A stretch of 64,000 bases of DNA. It comes from Heligmosomoides polygyrus polygyrus (lineage: Eukaryota > Nematoda > Chromadorea > Rhabditida > Heligmosomidae). The notes below the pieces were generated by a model, which was not told the DNA's origin, did no database searches, and saw only the letters and a program-made list of their open reading frames with translations. Numbering within the stretch: position 1 is the stretch's first letter; each line of letters opens with the position of its first letter. Made by a program: the position numbers and the translations under genes. Of this stretch, positions 22,652 through 32,752 are shown piece after piece. The stretch covers positions 20,646,001 to 20,710,000 of the forward strand of contig OX377202.1 of assembly GCA_947396885.1 (NCBI GenBank), given 5' to 3'.

Positions 22652-22796
22652 GTGTCTTCTGTAGATCGACGATATTATGGAACGTGGCTGACTTCCTCGG
22701 TGTTCCGTCTGCTTTCTCGGATGGTGCTGCTGATACGGCTATTCGATGACCTAACCAATGTGTGAGCTCTTCTTCGATAGTTCCTAATTTTTCGCC
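22652..22796 (-). CDS. Host gene internal exon
   Basis: 145 nt on the minus strand. Acceptor is an ideal nematode one, 'cgttttttttcag' before 22796; the donor is GTGAGT starting at 22651. Between them the frame is open throughout: GEKLGTIEEELTHWLGHR, then IAVSAAPSEKADGTPRKS, then ATFHNIVDLQKT, starting in phase 0 and ending in phase 1. The mixed acidic/hydrophobic start and serine/proline-rich middle read as real protein. The family is not recognised. The next upstream and downstream exons could not be identified among the repeats. Confidence 0.7.
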
Positions 22797-22799
22797 CTG

Positions 22800-24625
22800 A
22801 AAAAAAACGGAAATTAATTTTAGTATCGTGGCCAATAGTTTGACAATCTAGCGTTCCTTCAAAACTTGGCAACAATCACTATTTATTGCAAAATACAGTT
22901 AGGCTCAATATATTGTAGTTCATTACTTGCTGGTCTTACGACTTTTAATTTTAATTTGTAGAATTTAGCTGTAGGTATAAGTGAACATTATTAATGTTAT
23001 TGTTGTCATTGTTTTGTTTGTTGTTGTATTCTGTCTGTGATTGATTACTGTAATGCTGAGGTTATGCTGCTGAGTAATTGTAAAATTTTGAGTGATTTTA
23101 AGCACAGATGTCACCTGATTCGTAATATTTTGAGTGATTTCAAGTACAGATATGCTCCTGATTCCATCTAATTCTAATCGATTGTTGTGGCATTAAGTTT
23201 AGAGCTGTTAAAATACTGTAAGTTACATATAGATTTGCAACTGATTCTATATAAGGTACACAGCAGCTTCTTCGGACCTTCTTAGGATGCGCCGTGCATC
23301 CGATTTTTGTTTGCTAGCGTGGGAGTGATCCATTGAGCAGAAAAGAAGGTATATCTGGCACCTACGGCAGATACTGACTCTCAAGAATGAAATGGCTTTA
23401 CTATCGGCTCTACTCTAGTTGTCAACAGACACTGTAAGCCAAACTTAGGCCAACGAAGCCGCTACCATGAGTAGGCCGCTTCTTTGGGAACCAAAGGGAA
23501 CCGATATTTATTATTTTATTTATTTGAAAATCGAATGAGCTTCTATCCAAAGTTGGCGACTATTTTTCTATTTTTTTCATGCTGAACAATTCAAAAATAA
23601 ATGAACACCTCAAAACAAACTGGACAATTTTCAGACCAAATCGATTCCTTTCTGATTAGAGTGGTCGCCTTTAAAAATTTACCATTTAATAGGTAAAAAA
23701 ACAAAAATTAAAAAATGCAGCATTTGTTCAAGATATTGAAATTTTTGAAAATTCAAATCCAAATGGGAACATTTCAAATCAAGCCGATTCCCTTCCGGCT
23801 AGAATGGATGCCTTTAAAATTACAGTTCGTGAAAGTTTCAGTTATCAAATATAGAAGAAAACAAAGAAGATCAATAAAAATTACAGTTTAGAGTTACAGT
23901 TTTTACTTGAGAAGGTGAAAACAAACTTTCGGTGCAATTTATTTATTTATTTATTTTGTTATTTTGCACTCAAAGATGCGCGATATCGTGTCGCGAAATC
24001 ATTGAATCAACGCTCAGTAAGTAGGAAGAGCAATAAATACAAGCAAACAAACTAATTTTTAAATAAACAAAAATCATTTAAAAAGCAATAATCGTCAAAC
24101 AGTAGAAGCCATCATCAAATTCATTCACATCAGACATCCATTTCCTTTTTCATCACCAACTGGCTACACTGATACTAAACTTATGTAGCAGTGTACCTGT
24201 GACAAATAACGTGTAAAAGATTTGGAGCAGTCTTAATGCAAAAAAGTTATTTTATAGAATACAGAAAATCCGGATCTCTCCTAATCGGAGGGGGCAACAC
24301 TAAATTGCCAATTGCCTAGGTCATCCATGCCACACTACCATATCCCCTGAATTTGTATGAAAGTGCCCGCACTATGGGACAGCAGCTGACGCTCTCGTAG
24401 AACCCCAAGGTAGGGAATGGAGACGCAAGAACAGCCCCTCCGTTTAGCACAGATCCGAAAATTCTTCTAAAGTTTTCCTGAGCACAAGCAAGAAGCGATA
24501 AGTACACTAACGTAGGCGGTGCCTTTGCCAGTGCATTTAAACGGAAGGTTTAGAAGCCCTGCAGAAAACTTGTAAACATTGAATGCACGGCGTGGCGTAG
24601 CGCACAGTAGGATGGCCACTAATCC
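22800..24625. other. AT-rich, probable intron; no gene seen
   Basis: Long AT-rich sequence directly upstream of the 22652-22796 exon. A 45-bp near-tandem pair ('ttttgagtgattttaagcac') lies at 23086-23160 and homologous stretches with 'gaacatttcaaatc' occur near 23620 and 23770. No coding support. Confidence 0.4.
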
Positions 24626-24631
24626 TTTGTA

Positions 24632-26015
24632 TTAGGTTGTTCGGAAAGTTCTCAGCGTATGGAGTGCTTCACTTTGAACTAGCATAACTTTCTCAAATCT
24701 TATCGGATTTATTCGTGGTAAGCACCATTCGAATCAGCACACTTTTGCCAACGGGCCGCCTGTCGAATTTTTCCATCGGCGAAAAAATTAGGTGGTCGAG
24801 GTTCGACAAAATCCGCAAAAGCTGTTTTAGCTTGGTCCTGATTGGTGAAGGTTTACCAGCGAGAAAGTTCTGAAAGTGTTTGAAAAGGTGGTAGTCGGTT
24901 TGTGAGAGGTCTGAAGAATATAGCGGGTGAGGCAGAACTTTAACCCTTAATTGCTCAATCTTCGAATATTGATTTGTGAAACGTGTGGGAGGGCGTTATC
25001 GTGCAAATGAGAAGAGCCTCTTCTGTTCACCAATGCTGGCTGGAGTTGACGCAATTTTCAGTGCATTTCGTCGATTTCCTTGCGGTAGGACTCTGCTGTG
25101 ATCGTTTGTCCTGGTGCCAAAAAGTTGTCATGGATCACACCAGCCGCCGACCACGACACAGTGGCCATTACCTTTTTTGGTGGAGGTTCGCCTTTGGAAA
25201 ATGCCTAGAGGGTTCGTCGGCGTCCAACCACTGTCCGGAACGTTTCCTGTTATCATACCGAACCTATCTGACGAGCGATCATCGTCTATCGTCTACGATG
25301 ATGCTCAGGCATTGAGAGGTCAGGAGGCGTGACGCTACCATACAGCGGACGTACAGGAGTGCTCGCTCCACCTGTACATAGACCGGTTGGTCTTGCAATA
25401 AACTCTTGTCTCATCTCTTACACTCGATTTCACATCCACTGAACCACCGCATTATTAGGGCGTATAAGTCCTACGTCGTATCGTCAGATAGGTCGTGGGG
25501 CACCCACTTTTCGAGCTTTTCACCTTCGCAACAGCAGTTTTACCGACGTCTAGCTTTTCCGCTACCCCGCGAACTTTTGAGATGGTTCGGCTTCCACTAA
25601 TTCCTTCAACTCGTCGTCCAGGATTGCTCTAGGTCGATCGCTACAGGGGTCATCCTCGAGGCTGAAATCTCCGGTCCGAAATTTACTGAACCACTGGCGC
25701 ACAGTGATTTCTCCAACATTATCAGCCCCCCCCCCCACTTGATTGGCTTGTCGAGCTGTCCCGGCCGCGGATTGTCCCAATTTGCGATTAAAATAATACA
25801 CCAATCGGAATTGCGCCTTCGAAATTAATTTAATAAGCCCTTCTAGAACAGAAATTGTATAAAACAACGTTGAAGCATAGATTATATTGTTAGATAGAGC
25901 GAAAAATTCTGTACAGAAAGCAGCACTAATGCGTAATGCAAGTTGAATTTTCACCTAATAATAGAAGAATGAAAAATAGTAACACAAAACGCTGAGAACA
26001 TTCCGGATAACCTAA
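24632..26015 (-). mobile_element. Mariner element A
   Basis: 1.38 kb flanked by TA. Terminal repeats: left TTAGGTTGTTCGGAAAGTT, right end reads back TTAGGTTATCCGGAATGTT. Related ends occur at 26423 and 37404. The coding strand is minus. It contains a roughly 200-bp region (about 25290-25480) that does not fit the transposase reading, so a smaller insertion or rearrangement is likely. Confidence 0.88.
24700..25954 (-). pseudogene. Mariner transposase remnant (element A)
   Basis: The N-terminal part is open (25562-25954) with VRQWFSKFRTGDFSLEDDP and LDDELKELVEAEPSQ, the second helix-turn-helix region of mariner. After that the frame breaks: KKLEKWVPHDL, then DADEPSRHFPKANLHQKR, and SLSQTDYHLFKHF-like sequence carrying the last catalytic Asp. 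Several stops and shifts; inactive. The family resembles mariners described from hookworms, but a specific name cannot be fixed from sequence alone. Confidence 0.85.
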
Positions 26016-26019
26016 TAGA

Positions 26020-26420
26020 AACCTTTTTCATCGTAAAGTCGTTGGGGCATCAGTACAACCTACTGATAGTGGCAGAGGCATCGAAGGGCATGAATTCTTA
26101 ACTGGGTGTTGGTTACGGTTGCTAGCAACAAAGGCAATTTCGAAATTCCTCAACGAGACGCGACCATAATACCTCTACTGTGCTCGTTTCATTAAGCAAT
26201 TTTGCATCGACAGCCGAAAAAAAACAATGCCAATTGAACACTTCTCGGCGATATAGAATATTGCTGCGGAGGAGAGCTTTCCTTCTTGCTCCTATACCAT
26301 TCCCAATTTCAGCTGGACGCTTTTTTGATCAAAAATAAACGTATCTAAAGCCAAAATAGACACTCTACCTCAAACACAATAATCTCCTGTTTCATGAAAA
26401 TTTGTAGGAAAATGCTCCTA
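26020..26420. other. No gene seen
   Basis: Spacer between two mariner ends; AT-rich with stops in every frame. Confidence 0.4.
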
Positions 26421-26422
26421 TA

Positions 26423-26505
26423 TTAGGTTGTCCGGAAAGTTCTCAGCGTTTTGAGTGTCTCACTTTGAACTACCACAACCTTATCAAATCCCATAAGATT
26501 TACAA
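26423..26505. mobile_element. Truncated mariner end
   Basis: TTAGGTTGTCCGGAAAGTT followed by about 60 bp matching the sub-terminal part of element A ('gtctcactttgaactacc', 'atcaaatcccataagattta'). It stops where the long-inverted-repeat element begins at 26508; no matching second end follows that element. Confidence 0.8.
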
Positions 26506-26507
26506 GG

Positions 26508-27785
26508 GAAGGGTCTGAAGCGTATGTCTGAACGGGGGAGCGAGTCATATAGGGAGAATCCTCATCCCTCAATTGGTTTGAAAATGTGTTTATTTTTTCA
26601 CTTGTTGAGGTTTGGGGGATTCTAACGTCTATACCATTTTCAGACATTTTCTGTACATTTTTCAAGCGGTACGCTGTGGTATTCAACATGGTGATAAATG
26701 TTCAGCACCAGTGATACACAGGTACAAAGTGCATGAAGCAGCACTGGGCACAATACGGGCAGCGTATAAAGGCTTCAGGCTCCTCATGGTCTGTTTCCAT
26801 ACCTGGACCAAAGGCCTCGGGAAAACCATCCTGCTCGGATTTTCAAAAGAGACCACGTTGTGACGTCGGAGGTGGTTCAAATGAAAAACGAGGTGTGCGG
26901 ATCCCGCAAATTAAGCTAAACGGCATCTATACACTCTTTCCCTCATGTCTGCCTGTCACCTGGAAATCAGAGGTTTGCTGAAGGTTTTCTAGAACCTAAC
27001 ACTAACAATGTCCGCCGACGGTCGAGTGGTGACCCACCTGCTCACGCTGAAGTGTGGCACACCTTTACACAAGGAATCTTCGAGGGAAGAAATCAAGCTG
27101 GCCGAACGGATGGCCAGCATACTCAAGGACTTCGAAGCACGTCAACTTGAAGTCGAAGACGAACAGCTGGAAGTGGTGGGAGAAGGAGTGGAAGATTGGG
27201 ACCCGTACTATGAACTGATGGACGTGGAGAGGCAAGCAAGCAGTGGGCATATTATAACGTTTTCGGGTGGAACTCTTGTTTCGGAGGAAAGGGTACGTCT
27301 TCAATTGTATTTCGGTTGCGTGCTCATAACCATGGAGGAAGACACCGAGATTCACTACACGATTCACTACATTCATGCACTTTGTAACTGTGTATCACTG
27401 GTGCTGAACATTTATCACCATGTTGAATACCACAGCGTACAGCTGGAAAACGCGCAGAAAACGTCTGAAAATGGTATAGACGTCAGAATCCCCCAAATCT
27501 CAACCAATCAGTTGAAATGCAAAACTGCGGCAGCGCAGAAGAACCAAACCCCTGACCTCTCTCGCACGAGTCAACCGTCTACCCACCTGCGCCCCGACCC
27601 ACTGCAGAGGCATCGCGGGCGTACAAGACCCCCAAACGCGTGCTGCGCTGTATCCCATTGTGATCCCCTACTCCTTGGGTTTAGCGACATGGCAAAAAAT
27701 AAACACATTTTCAAACCAATTGAGGGGTGAGGATTCTCCCTATGTGACTCGCTCCCCCCGTTCAGACATACGCTTCAGACCCTTC
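26508..27785. mobile_element. Element with long inverted repeats and an internal ORF
   Basis: The two ends are inverted: 26508-26600 ('gaagggtctgaagcgtatgt' onward, including 'cgggggagcgagtca') matches 27694-27785 reversed. A second inverted block, 26601-26745, matches 27373-27511 reversed. About 180 bp (27512-27693) is present only in the right arm. The middle 27.0-27.37 kb holds an ORF. No clear target duplication. Mutator-like or another long-TIR superfamily is possible; also possible is a foldback derivative that captured DNA. Confidence 0.75.
27008..27730 (+). CDS. Unidentified ORF inside the long-TIR element
   Basis: 240 codons from ATG at 27008. Only the first 100 or so look like protein: MSADGRVVTHLLTLKC, then EEIKLAERMASILKDFEAR, an acidic stretch EVEDEQLEVVGEGVEDWD and HIITFSGGTLVSEERV. 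The rest runs through the right inverted repeat, so that part is not conserved coding. A GTACGT at about 27292 could be a splice donor. It has no recognised catalytic motif; it may be the N-terminal exon of a transposon-linked protein or a captured host exon. Confidence 0.4.
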   Translation: MSADGRVVTHLLTLKCGTPLHKESSREEIKLAERMASILKDFEARQLEVEDEQLEVVGEGVEDWDPYYELMDVERQASSGHIITFSGGTLVSEERVRLQLYFGCVLITMEEDTEIHYTIHYIHALCNCVSLVLNIYHHVEYHSVQLENAQKTSENGIDVRIPQISTNQLKCKTAAAQKNQTPDLSRTSQPSTHLRPDPLQRHRGRTRPPNACCAVSHCDPLLLGFSDMAKNKHIFKPIEG

Positions 27786-27814
27786 GCTCGTTAGTCGGAC
27801 CAGCGTAAAACAGA

Positions 27815-27935
27815 AAAAACGGAAAGCGGATGTCGGACTCGTCATCAGCACCCTAAATAACCCGTTACCCGAAGTTTGGATGAAATTTTTTTCGACCTCT
27901 TCTCGATCACTGGAGTCGTGAACAGTGTAAGTATT
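27815..27935 (+). repeat. Dispersed repeat shared with 6060-6160
   Basis: 'cgtcatcagcaccctaaata' and 'tttcgacctcttctcgatc' match the piece at 6060-6160; part also occurs at 50755-50790. Likely a LINE 3' region. Confidence 0.5.
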
Positions 27936-28110
27936 ATACAATAGGGCGGTATTTTTGATCCGTAGACTCCAGTATATAGAACCATTAAGGATTCAATTCC
28001 ATTTTCATAGCATGTCTCCTTCAGCAAATGAAAGCTGTGCGATTCTCTACATTATCGAAGCCACACTTATTAAGATATACAAAAATCAGTTAAAAATCTC
28101 AAGAAAAGTA

Positions 28111-28126
28111 GGGCACAATTGTGCCC
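28111..28126. repeat. 16-bp perfect palindrome
   Basis: GGGCACAATTGTGCCC is its own reverse complement, about 150 bp upstream of the exon pair at 28277-28609. It could be a protein-binding site or chance. Confidence 0.5.
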
Positions 28127-28276
28127 CAAAACCAAGGTACAGTACGACCTCCCGCCACCCCTCCTCTCAAAAAATCGATGTGCGGCTTTATTTTGGTATT
28201 TCAACATAAAACATCTGAACGTCCCAAGCACTCTTCTCTTCCTTCTACTTCTGGTCTAACATCTCCAACATATTAG

Positions 28277-28331
28277 GCCCCTATTCCCATTCCCGAACCT
28301 GCTTTCATCTCCGAAGGGCAACATATATCAG
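28277..28331 (+). CDS. Host gene exon 1 of a visible pair
   Basis: 55 nt between acceptor-like 'ccaacatattag' (with a pyrimidine-rich tract 'cttctcttccttctacttct' upstream) and donor GTGGGT. It reads APIPIPEPAFISEGQHIS and leaves one base, G, for the next exon. The phase fits exactly with the exon starting at 28425 (G plus TC gives Val). Product not recognised. Confidence 0.55.
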
Positions 28332-28424
28332 GTGGGTGGGAATTAGAACACGGCAGACGAAATTCGGCTTCCATTCTCCATTCCGGAGAGGCCATTCATC
28401 TCCTATTCCTCGGAGTCATTTCAG

Positions 28425-28609
28425 TCAAATACGCCTCAAAAAAGAGACATCAATTCTGGGCAAAACGACACACGCGCACCCCGGAGAAAAATCCAACTGA
28501 ACGGGGCCGCCACCGACTGCATCGTGAAGAGATTTTCCGAGCAAGACGAGCCCGACAGCAGTTCGGACCACCAACTTGCTGCTGTTCGTGCAAAGAGAAG
28601 AAGCTGAAC
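28425..28609 (+). CDS. Host gene exon 2, cut by a DD37D transposon
   Basis: Preceded by a good acceptor 'gagtcatttcag'; the intron is 93 nt. The frame continues from the previous exon: VKYASKKRHQFWAKR, a very basic arginine-rich stretch REEIFRARRARQQF, then GPPTCCCSCKEKKLN with four clustered cysteines. It is open right up to the TA at 28610-28611, where a Tc1/mariner inverted repeat starts, so the exon appears disrupted by the insertion. A basic, Cys-containing protein; family unknown. Confidence 0.55.
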
Positions 28610-29800
28610 TACAGGGTGCGGCAAAATTACCCGTGCACCTAAACATTTCAAATTTTTCCCGTTTTTTCCCGGAAATTTTCCCACTTCAGTCGCCTAATAT
28701 ATGTTGACTGAGCATTGTGGAACCCATAGGTACTTGAGTACAAAGTGGTTAGGCGCTCCAACCTAGGGAGGGCCATTGTCGAATTTCATAAGGCCGGCAA
28801 AGAGTCGAGAGCTATTGTAAAGATTCTTTCCGTGCCCCGAAGAACGGTTCAGGATACAGTGACACGCAGCTAGGAATTGAATACCGAAGAGGATAGAAAA
28901 GGAAGACGGCGTCCGACGACAGCTACGAACCGGAAAAAAGTGAATCTCGTGAGAGAAAAAATCCGAAGGGACGCCATGAGATCGATGCGCCAGATGGCAA
29001 AAGACGTAGGAATAAGCGAAAGGTCAATAAGGAGGATAGTCAAGGGAAAGCACAAGAAGTTCCCTTATCGCCTGCAGAACTTCTAACTCCTGACGGACAC
29101 CATGAAGAAGAGCGGATTGGAAAGATGCAAGAGGTTGCTGCAACGATTCACGGTGGTATGCGCTCGAGACATCGTCTTTAGCGATGAAAAGACTTTCACG
29201 TTGAATCCAGTCTTCAGCTCCCAAAACTAGAGGATATCTGGGGACTCGCATGCTGATGCTACCGCCAACCGGATGACTTCAAGAAAGTGCGGAAAAACCT
29301 CAATCCATTATGGTTTGGGGAGGAATCACATCTTCAGGAAAAACTCCATTTGTTTTTGTCGAAGGTGGCGTGAAAATCAACGCAGCGGTTTACAAGGACG
29401 TCCCAGAAAAAGTTCTCAAGTCGTGGGCCGATTTTCACTTCGCAGGGACCTACTGGAGCTTTCAATAAGATTTATGATTCTGCTCCAGCACACAAAGCGA
29501 AGGTGGTCCAGGACTAGTGCGCCGAGTAGCAGCCTGACTTCATCACACACGACGAATGGCCCTTCAGTTCTCCGAACGTTAACCCGATGAGTTATTCTGT
29601 GTAGGCCATATTAGAGAAAAAAGCTTGCTCTACCAGACACCCAAATTTGGACTCTCTTAAAGAAGCGCTTTTCAAATCACGGGACGAAATTAGCGAGCCG
29701 TACCTGCGTGCCACATGCGATGCATTTGTCCAACAACTGAAGGACTGTGTTAAGGCCGAAGGCGATCAATTTGAAAACTGCCTGTCTATAGCTCCTAATA
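28610..29800 (+). mobile_element. Second DD37D (maT-like) element, 3' end lost
   Basis: Starts TACAGGGTGCGGCAAAATTA, a terminal-repeat form like that of the element at 12675. No inverted partner was found near 29800, so the right end is eroded. The plus strand carries a decayed transposase. Confidence 0.75.
28740..29790 (+). pseudogene. DD37D transposase remnant 2
   Basis: N-terminal DNA-binding part: EFHKAGKESRAIVKILSVPR and, open from 28877, MRQMAKDVGISERSIRRIVK. First catalytic Asp kept in DIVFSDEKTFTLN; second kept in YDSAPAHKAKVVQD; the third position is Ser in NVNPMSYSV. 37 residues separate the last two. The C-terminal part (29647-29790) is open: KEALFKSRDEISEPYLR then CVKAEGDQFEN. 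Several stops and frame changes; inactive. Confidence 0.82.
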
Positions 29801-29919
29801 AGAGCAGTGTGATTGGTGGCGCTATTGACTCATAGATTTGGAAAGTAGGTTCGATACCGCACCAAGATCAACCGGACTCTCATCCTTCAAGACCAGCCAC
29901 ATAGTAGAGATAAAGGATG

Positions 29920-30190
29920 AAGGCAAGAGAACGGTGTCAACCAAATCCTGTCCAAAATCCGCCACGCATTCTACTTCTACGGGGTATCCCTGAGGCAATT
30001 TGAAAGTGCAATTAACGACGAAGTGCAAACAGCCAGTTGATGAAGAGCTCATTGTTCTGTCTTTCCCAGGCAAGTCCGGTAGCTACTCCCCAGTCCCTAA
30101 AGGGGGGAGAAGTCGGTTAGCCTAGGCGAGGTATGAACCCAAAAGCGCGATTCGGACAGTCGGCGCCTCAATTGCGCCATCAATGTATTA
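29920..30190 (-). repeat. Diverged SINE copy
   Basis: Reverse-orientation SINE words: 'cgccacgcattctacttcta', 'cccaggcaagtccggtag', then a variant head. A different body ('gcaattaacgacgaagtg') suggests a subfamily. Confidence 0.5.
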
Positions 30191-30349
30191 GTGCCAGAGT
30201 TACACGGGACGAATAACGGACTGAATTACCAAGAATCTTCTACCAAAGCAAATTGCGCACCCGTTCTGGTCCACAGCATTTCTAACCGTAATAATTATTG
30301 TTCATAATTTCACTGAAATTTACATTAACCTTGATTACATACTTACTTT

Positions 30350-30640
30350 AAAGGATAAAGGACGGCATTACCCAATCCCTTCTGGGATGCACCACGCATT
30401 TTACTTCTACGGGATGTCGCAGAGGTGGCTCGAATGCGTTTTTGGCCATACAGCGACTTTCGGTGGCCACCCCATAAACAAGTCAGCACTTTCTCCTTAC
30501 AAGTCTGGTACCAATTCACCGATGCCGGAGGGATGGAAGGCTTGGTTGGCCTGGGCTGGACATCCGAACCAGGAACCTGGTGTCGGGTGCATCATGCGAC
30601 AGCCGGCACCGCCTCCGCCTGCGCTATACGCGCCCTCCAT
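30350..30640 (-). repeat. SINE copy
   Basis: Full-length reverse copy of the family at 10859-11157. Starts with the tail ('aaggataaaggacggcatta') and ends with the tRNA-like head ('gcgctatacgcgccctcc'). Confidence 0.85.
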
Positions 30641-30960
30641 AAGGATAAGGGATAAAGGACGGCGTTACTCAATCCCTTCTGGGATGCGCCAGCGCATTCT
30701 ACTTCTGCGAGACGTCGTGGAGGCGTCATGAATGCGTATTTGGCCATACAATGACTTGCGGTGGCCAGCCGATGAACAAGTCAGCTCTCTATCCTTCCCA
30801 GACAAGTCTGGTACCAATTCACCGACCCCGGAGGGATGGAGGGCTTGGTTGGCCTGGGCGGAAAGTCCGAACCAGGAACCTGGTATCGGGTGCAGGCGAC
30901 AGTCGCGCCTCCTCCGACTGCGCTACGCCCCCCCCCCCCCACCTGTCACGCGCCCTCCAT
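30641..30960 (-). repeat. SINE copy, tandem with the previous one
   Basis: A second reverse copy directly abutting the first in the same orientation, joined at 'aaggataagggataaagg'. Its head is broken by a run of about 14 C at 30926-30940. Confidence 0.85.
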
Positions 30961-31474
30961 ACCTGCTTTTAATTCCTTTATTTTAGAAAAATGCACTGGA
31001 AGTTTCAAAAAACGTCAGACGACAATGAACACAAATGTAGCTGTTTAGACATAAATCATGAAATAATAAATAATATAATAAAATTGAAAGCAACTCACAT
31101 AACAAAACAGATTCTTTCAACCTTAAATAAAATACAATAGGTTTCCACACGTAGACCAACGAGTTTCAATCAGAATTAAAATAATGTCATTAACATAGAA
31201 ACACCTAGAATAGCTACTATATGCTCAACATTTTAATATTTTTGTGGTAAAATACGAGAGCTTCACAGAATACGTACTCATAATGGATTTATTGCCGAAA
31301 ACACAAGAAAACCTGTCTGAACAAACTAACAAATACTATATGTACCACTTTCACATCGAATTGGACACTTTTCAAATCAAATTGGGCTCTCTTCAAAGCT
31401 AGCTTTAAGAAATCAATATCAACTCTTCCAGGTCGAAATGACCATTAGGCATGTTAAACTACAACTCAAAGCTA

Positions 31475-32752
31475 TTAGGTTGTAACGAAATAAATGGCAC
31501 TGAACCACTGTAAATTTAAACAGTTAATATCTCGACTTGTAGGCAAGTATATTAATCAAAATAAAAACCTTCTGATTCTACACATCTTTGCCAACGTGAC
31601 ACAAGCTTTTTTATCCCAGTAGCATAAAAATTTCAGAAGTTCTGGAATTAACGAAATCTTCGAAGACACTTTCGGCATCCTGTTGGTATTTGAATATTTT
31701 CCCTACCAAGAAGTCGCCAAGATGCTTGAAGAAATGGTAGTCTGTTGGGGAGAGCCGGGAGAAAACGGAGGATGGGGTTGAGTTTCAATGCTCAGCTCAT
31801 TCAATTTCTGCAACGTCATTCGTGCTACATGGGGGCGAGCATTGTCGTGCAGAAGGAGAACTCGCCTTCGTTTACCAAGGCCGGCCGGATATCCTTCAAC
31901 TTTTTCATCATTTCTTCAATTTCAATGCAGTACTTCTCTGCCGTGATGGATTCACCGGGAGGGAGGAAACTGTGGTGACTAATTCCCAGCGAACACCACC
32001 ATACTGTCAGCATTACTTTCTTTTGGTGCAATTCCGGCTTCGCAAAAACCTTGGGGCTCTCATCGCTGTCCACCCACTGTGCCGATCGTCGCCCGTTGTC
32101 GTACATTATCCATTTCTCGTCACAGGTTACGATGCGGTCAAGGAATGGGTCCGTTTCGTTCCGTAGAAGCAGTGCGGACGAGATCTCGTCGGTTTCTTTG
32201 CTCCTCAGACAGCTCGTGAGGCACCCATCTTTCCAGCTTTTTGGTCTTTCCAATTTCCTTCAGATGCCGGGCAGCTGTGTTGTGACTGACGCCAAGAACC
32301 TTCGCTATCTCCCTGGTACCTTTGTGTGGATCCTCCTCTACCACATCTCTCAGCTTGTCCTCATCATCACCACTATGCCTCCCACGACCTTCATGTTCTT
32401 CCAAGCTCTCATCTCCATTCCGGAACTTCTGATACCAACGATACGCCGTCCGAATTGTGGAACATCCTTGACCGAATGCGGCGTTGATCTTCTCGTCCGC
32501 CTCCTTAGCTGCAGTGCCCAGCTTGAATTCATACAAGTAAATGCCTCGGATTACCCTTCTGTCCATCTGCAAAAAAGTCAATAAAACTCTAAAGTTTTCC
32601 CACTTTTACATAGAAAATTTGGTGCTCTCCGGTAGAGCAAAGTTTGCGCTTCTAAATGATATGCCACATGTTACGGTTTGTTCTTGATCAAATGCGTAAA
32701 GACGCGCCAAAAAATGGCGCGAGCCAGTGCCATTTAATTCGTTACAACCTAA
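31475..32752 (-). mobile_element. Mariner element D
   Basis: 1278 bp with TA on both sides and inverted repeats differing at one place in 28 bp (TTAGGTTGTAACGAA then ATAAATGGCACTG or TTAAATGGCACTG). Full length and the best preserved transposon in the window. Its terminal repeats differ from those of elements A and B, so it belongs to another mariner subfamily. Confidence 0.93.
31560..32581 (-). pseudogene. Mariner transposase (element D), few frame breaks
   Basis: N-terminus open from 32581: MDRRVIRGIYLYEFKLG, then AYRWYQKFRNGDESLEEHEG, REIAKVLGVSHNTAARHLKE, KKLERWVPHELSEEQ. A frame change near 32180 moves to the central part with RIVTCDEKWIMYDN (first Asp). The LHDNARPHVARM box (second Asp) and the later TDYHFFKH (third Asp) are both present but in different frames. 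Close to DD34D spacing. About three small indels would account for its defects, so it is a young copy. Confidence 0.88.

Noticed and set aside
32051..32584. 177-residue plus-strand protein
   Set aside because: Antisense shadow of the mariner D transposase.
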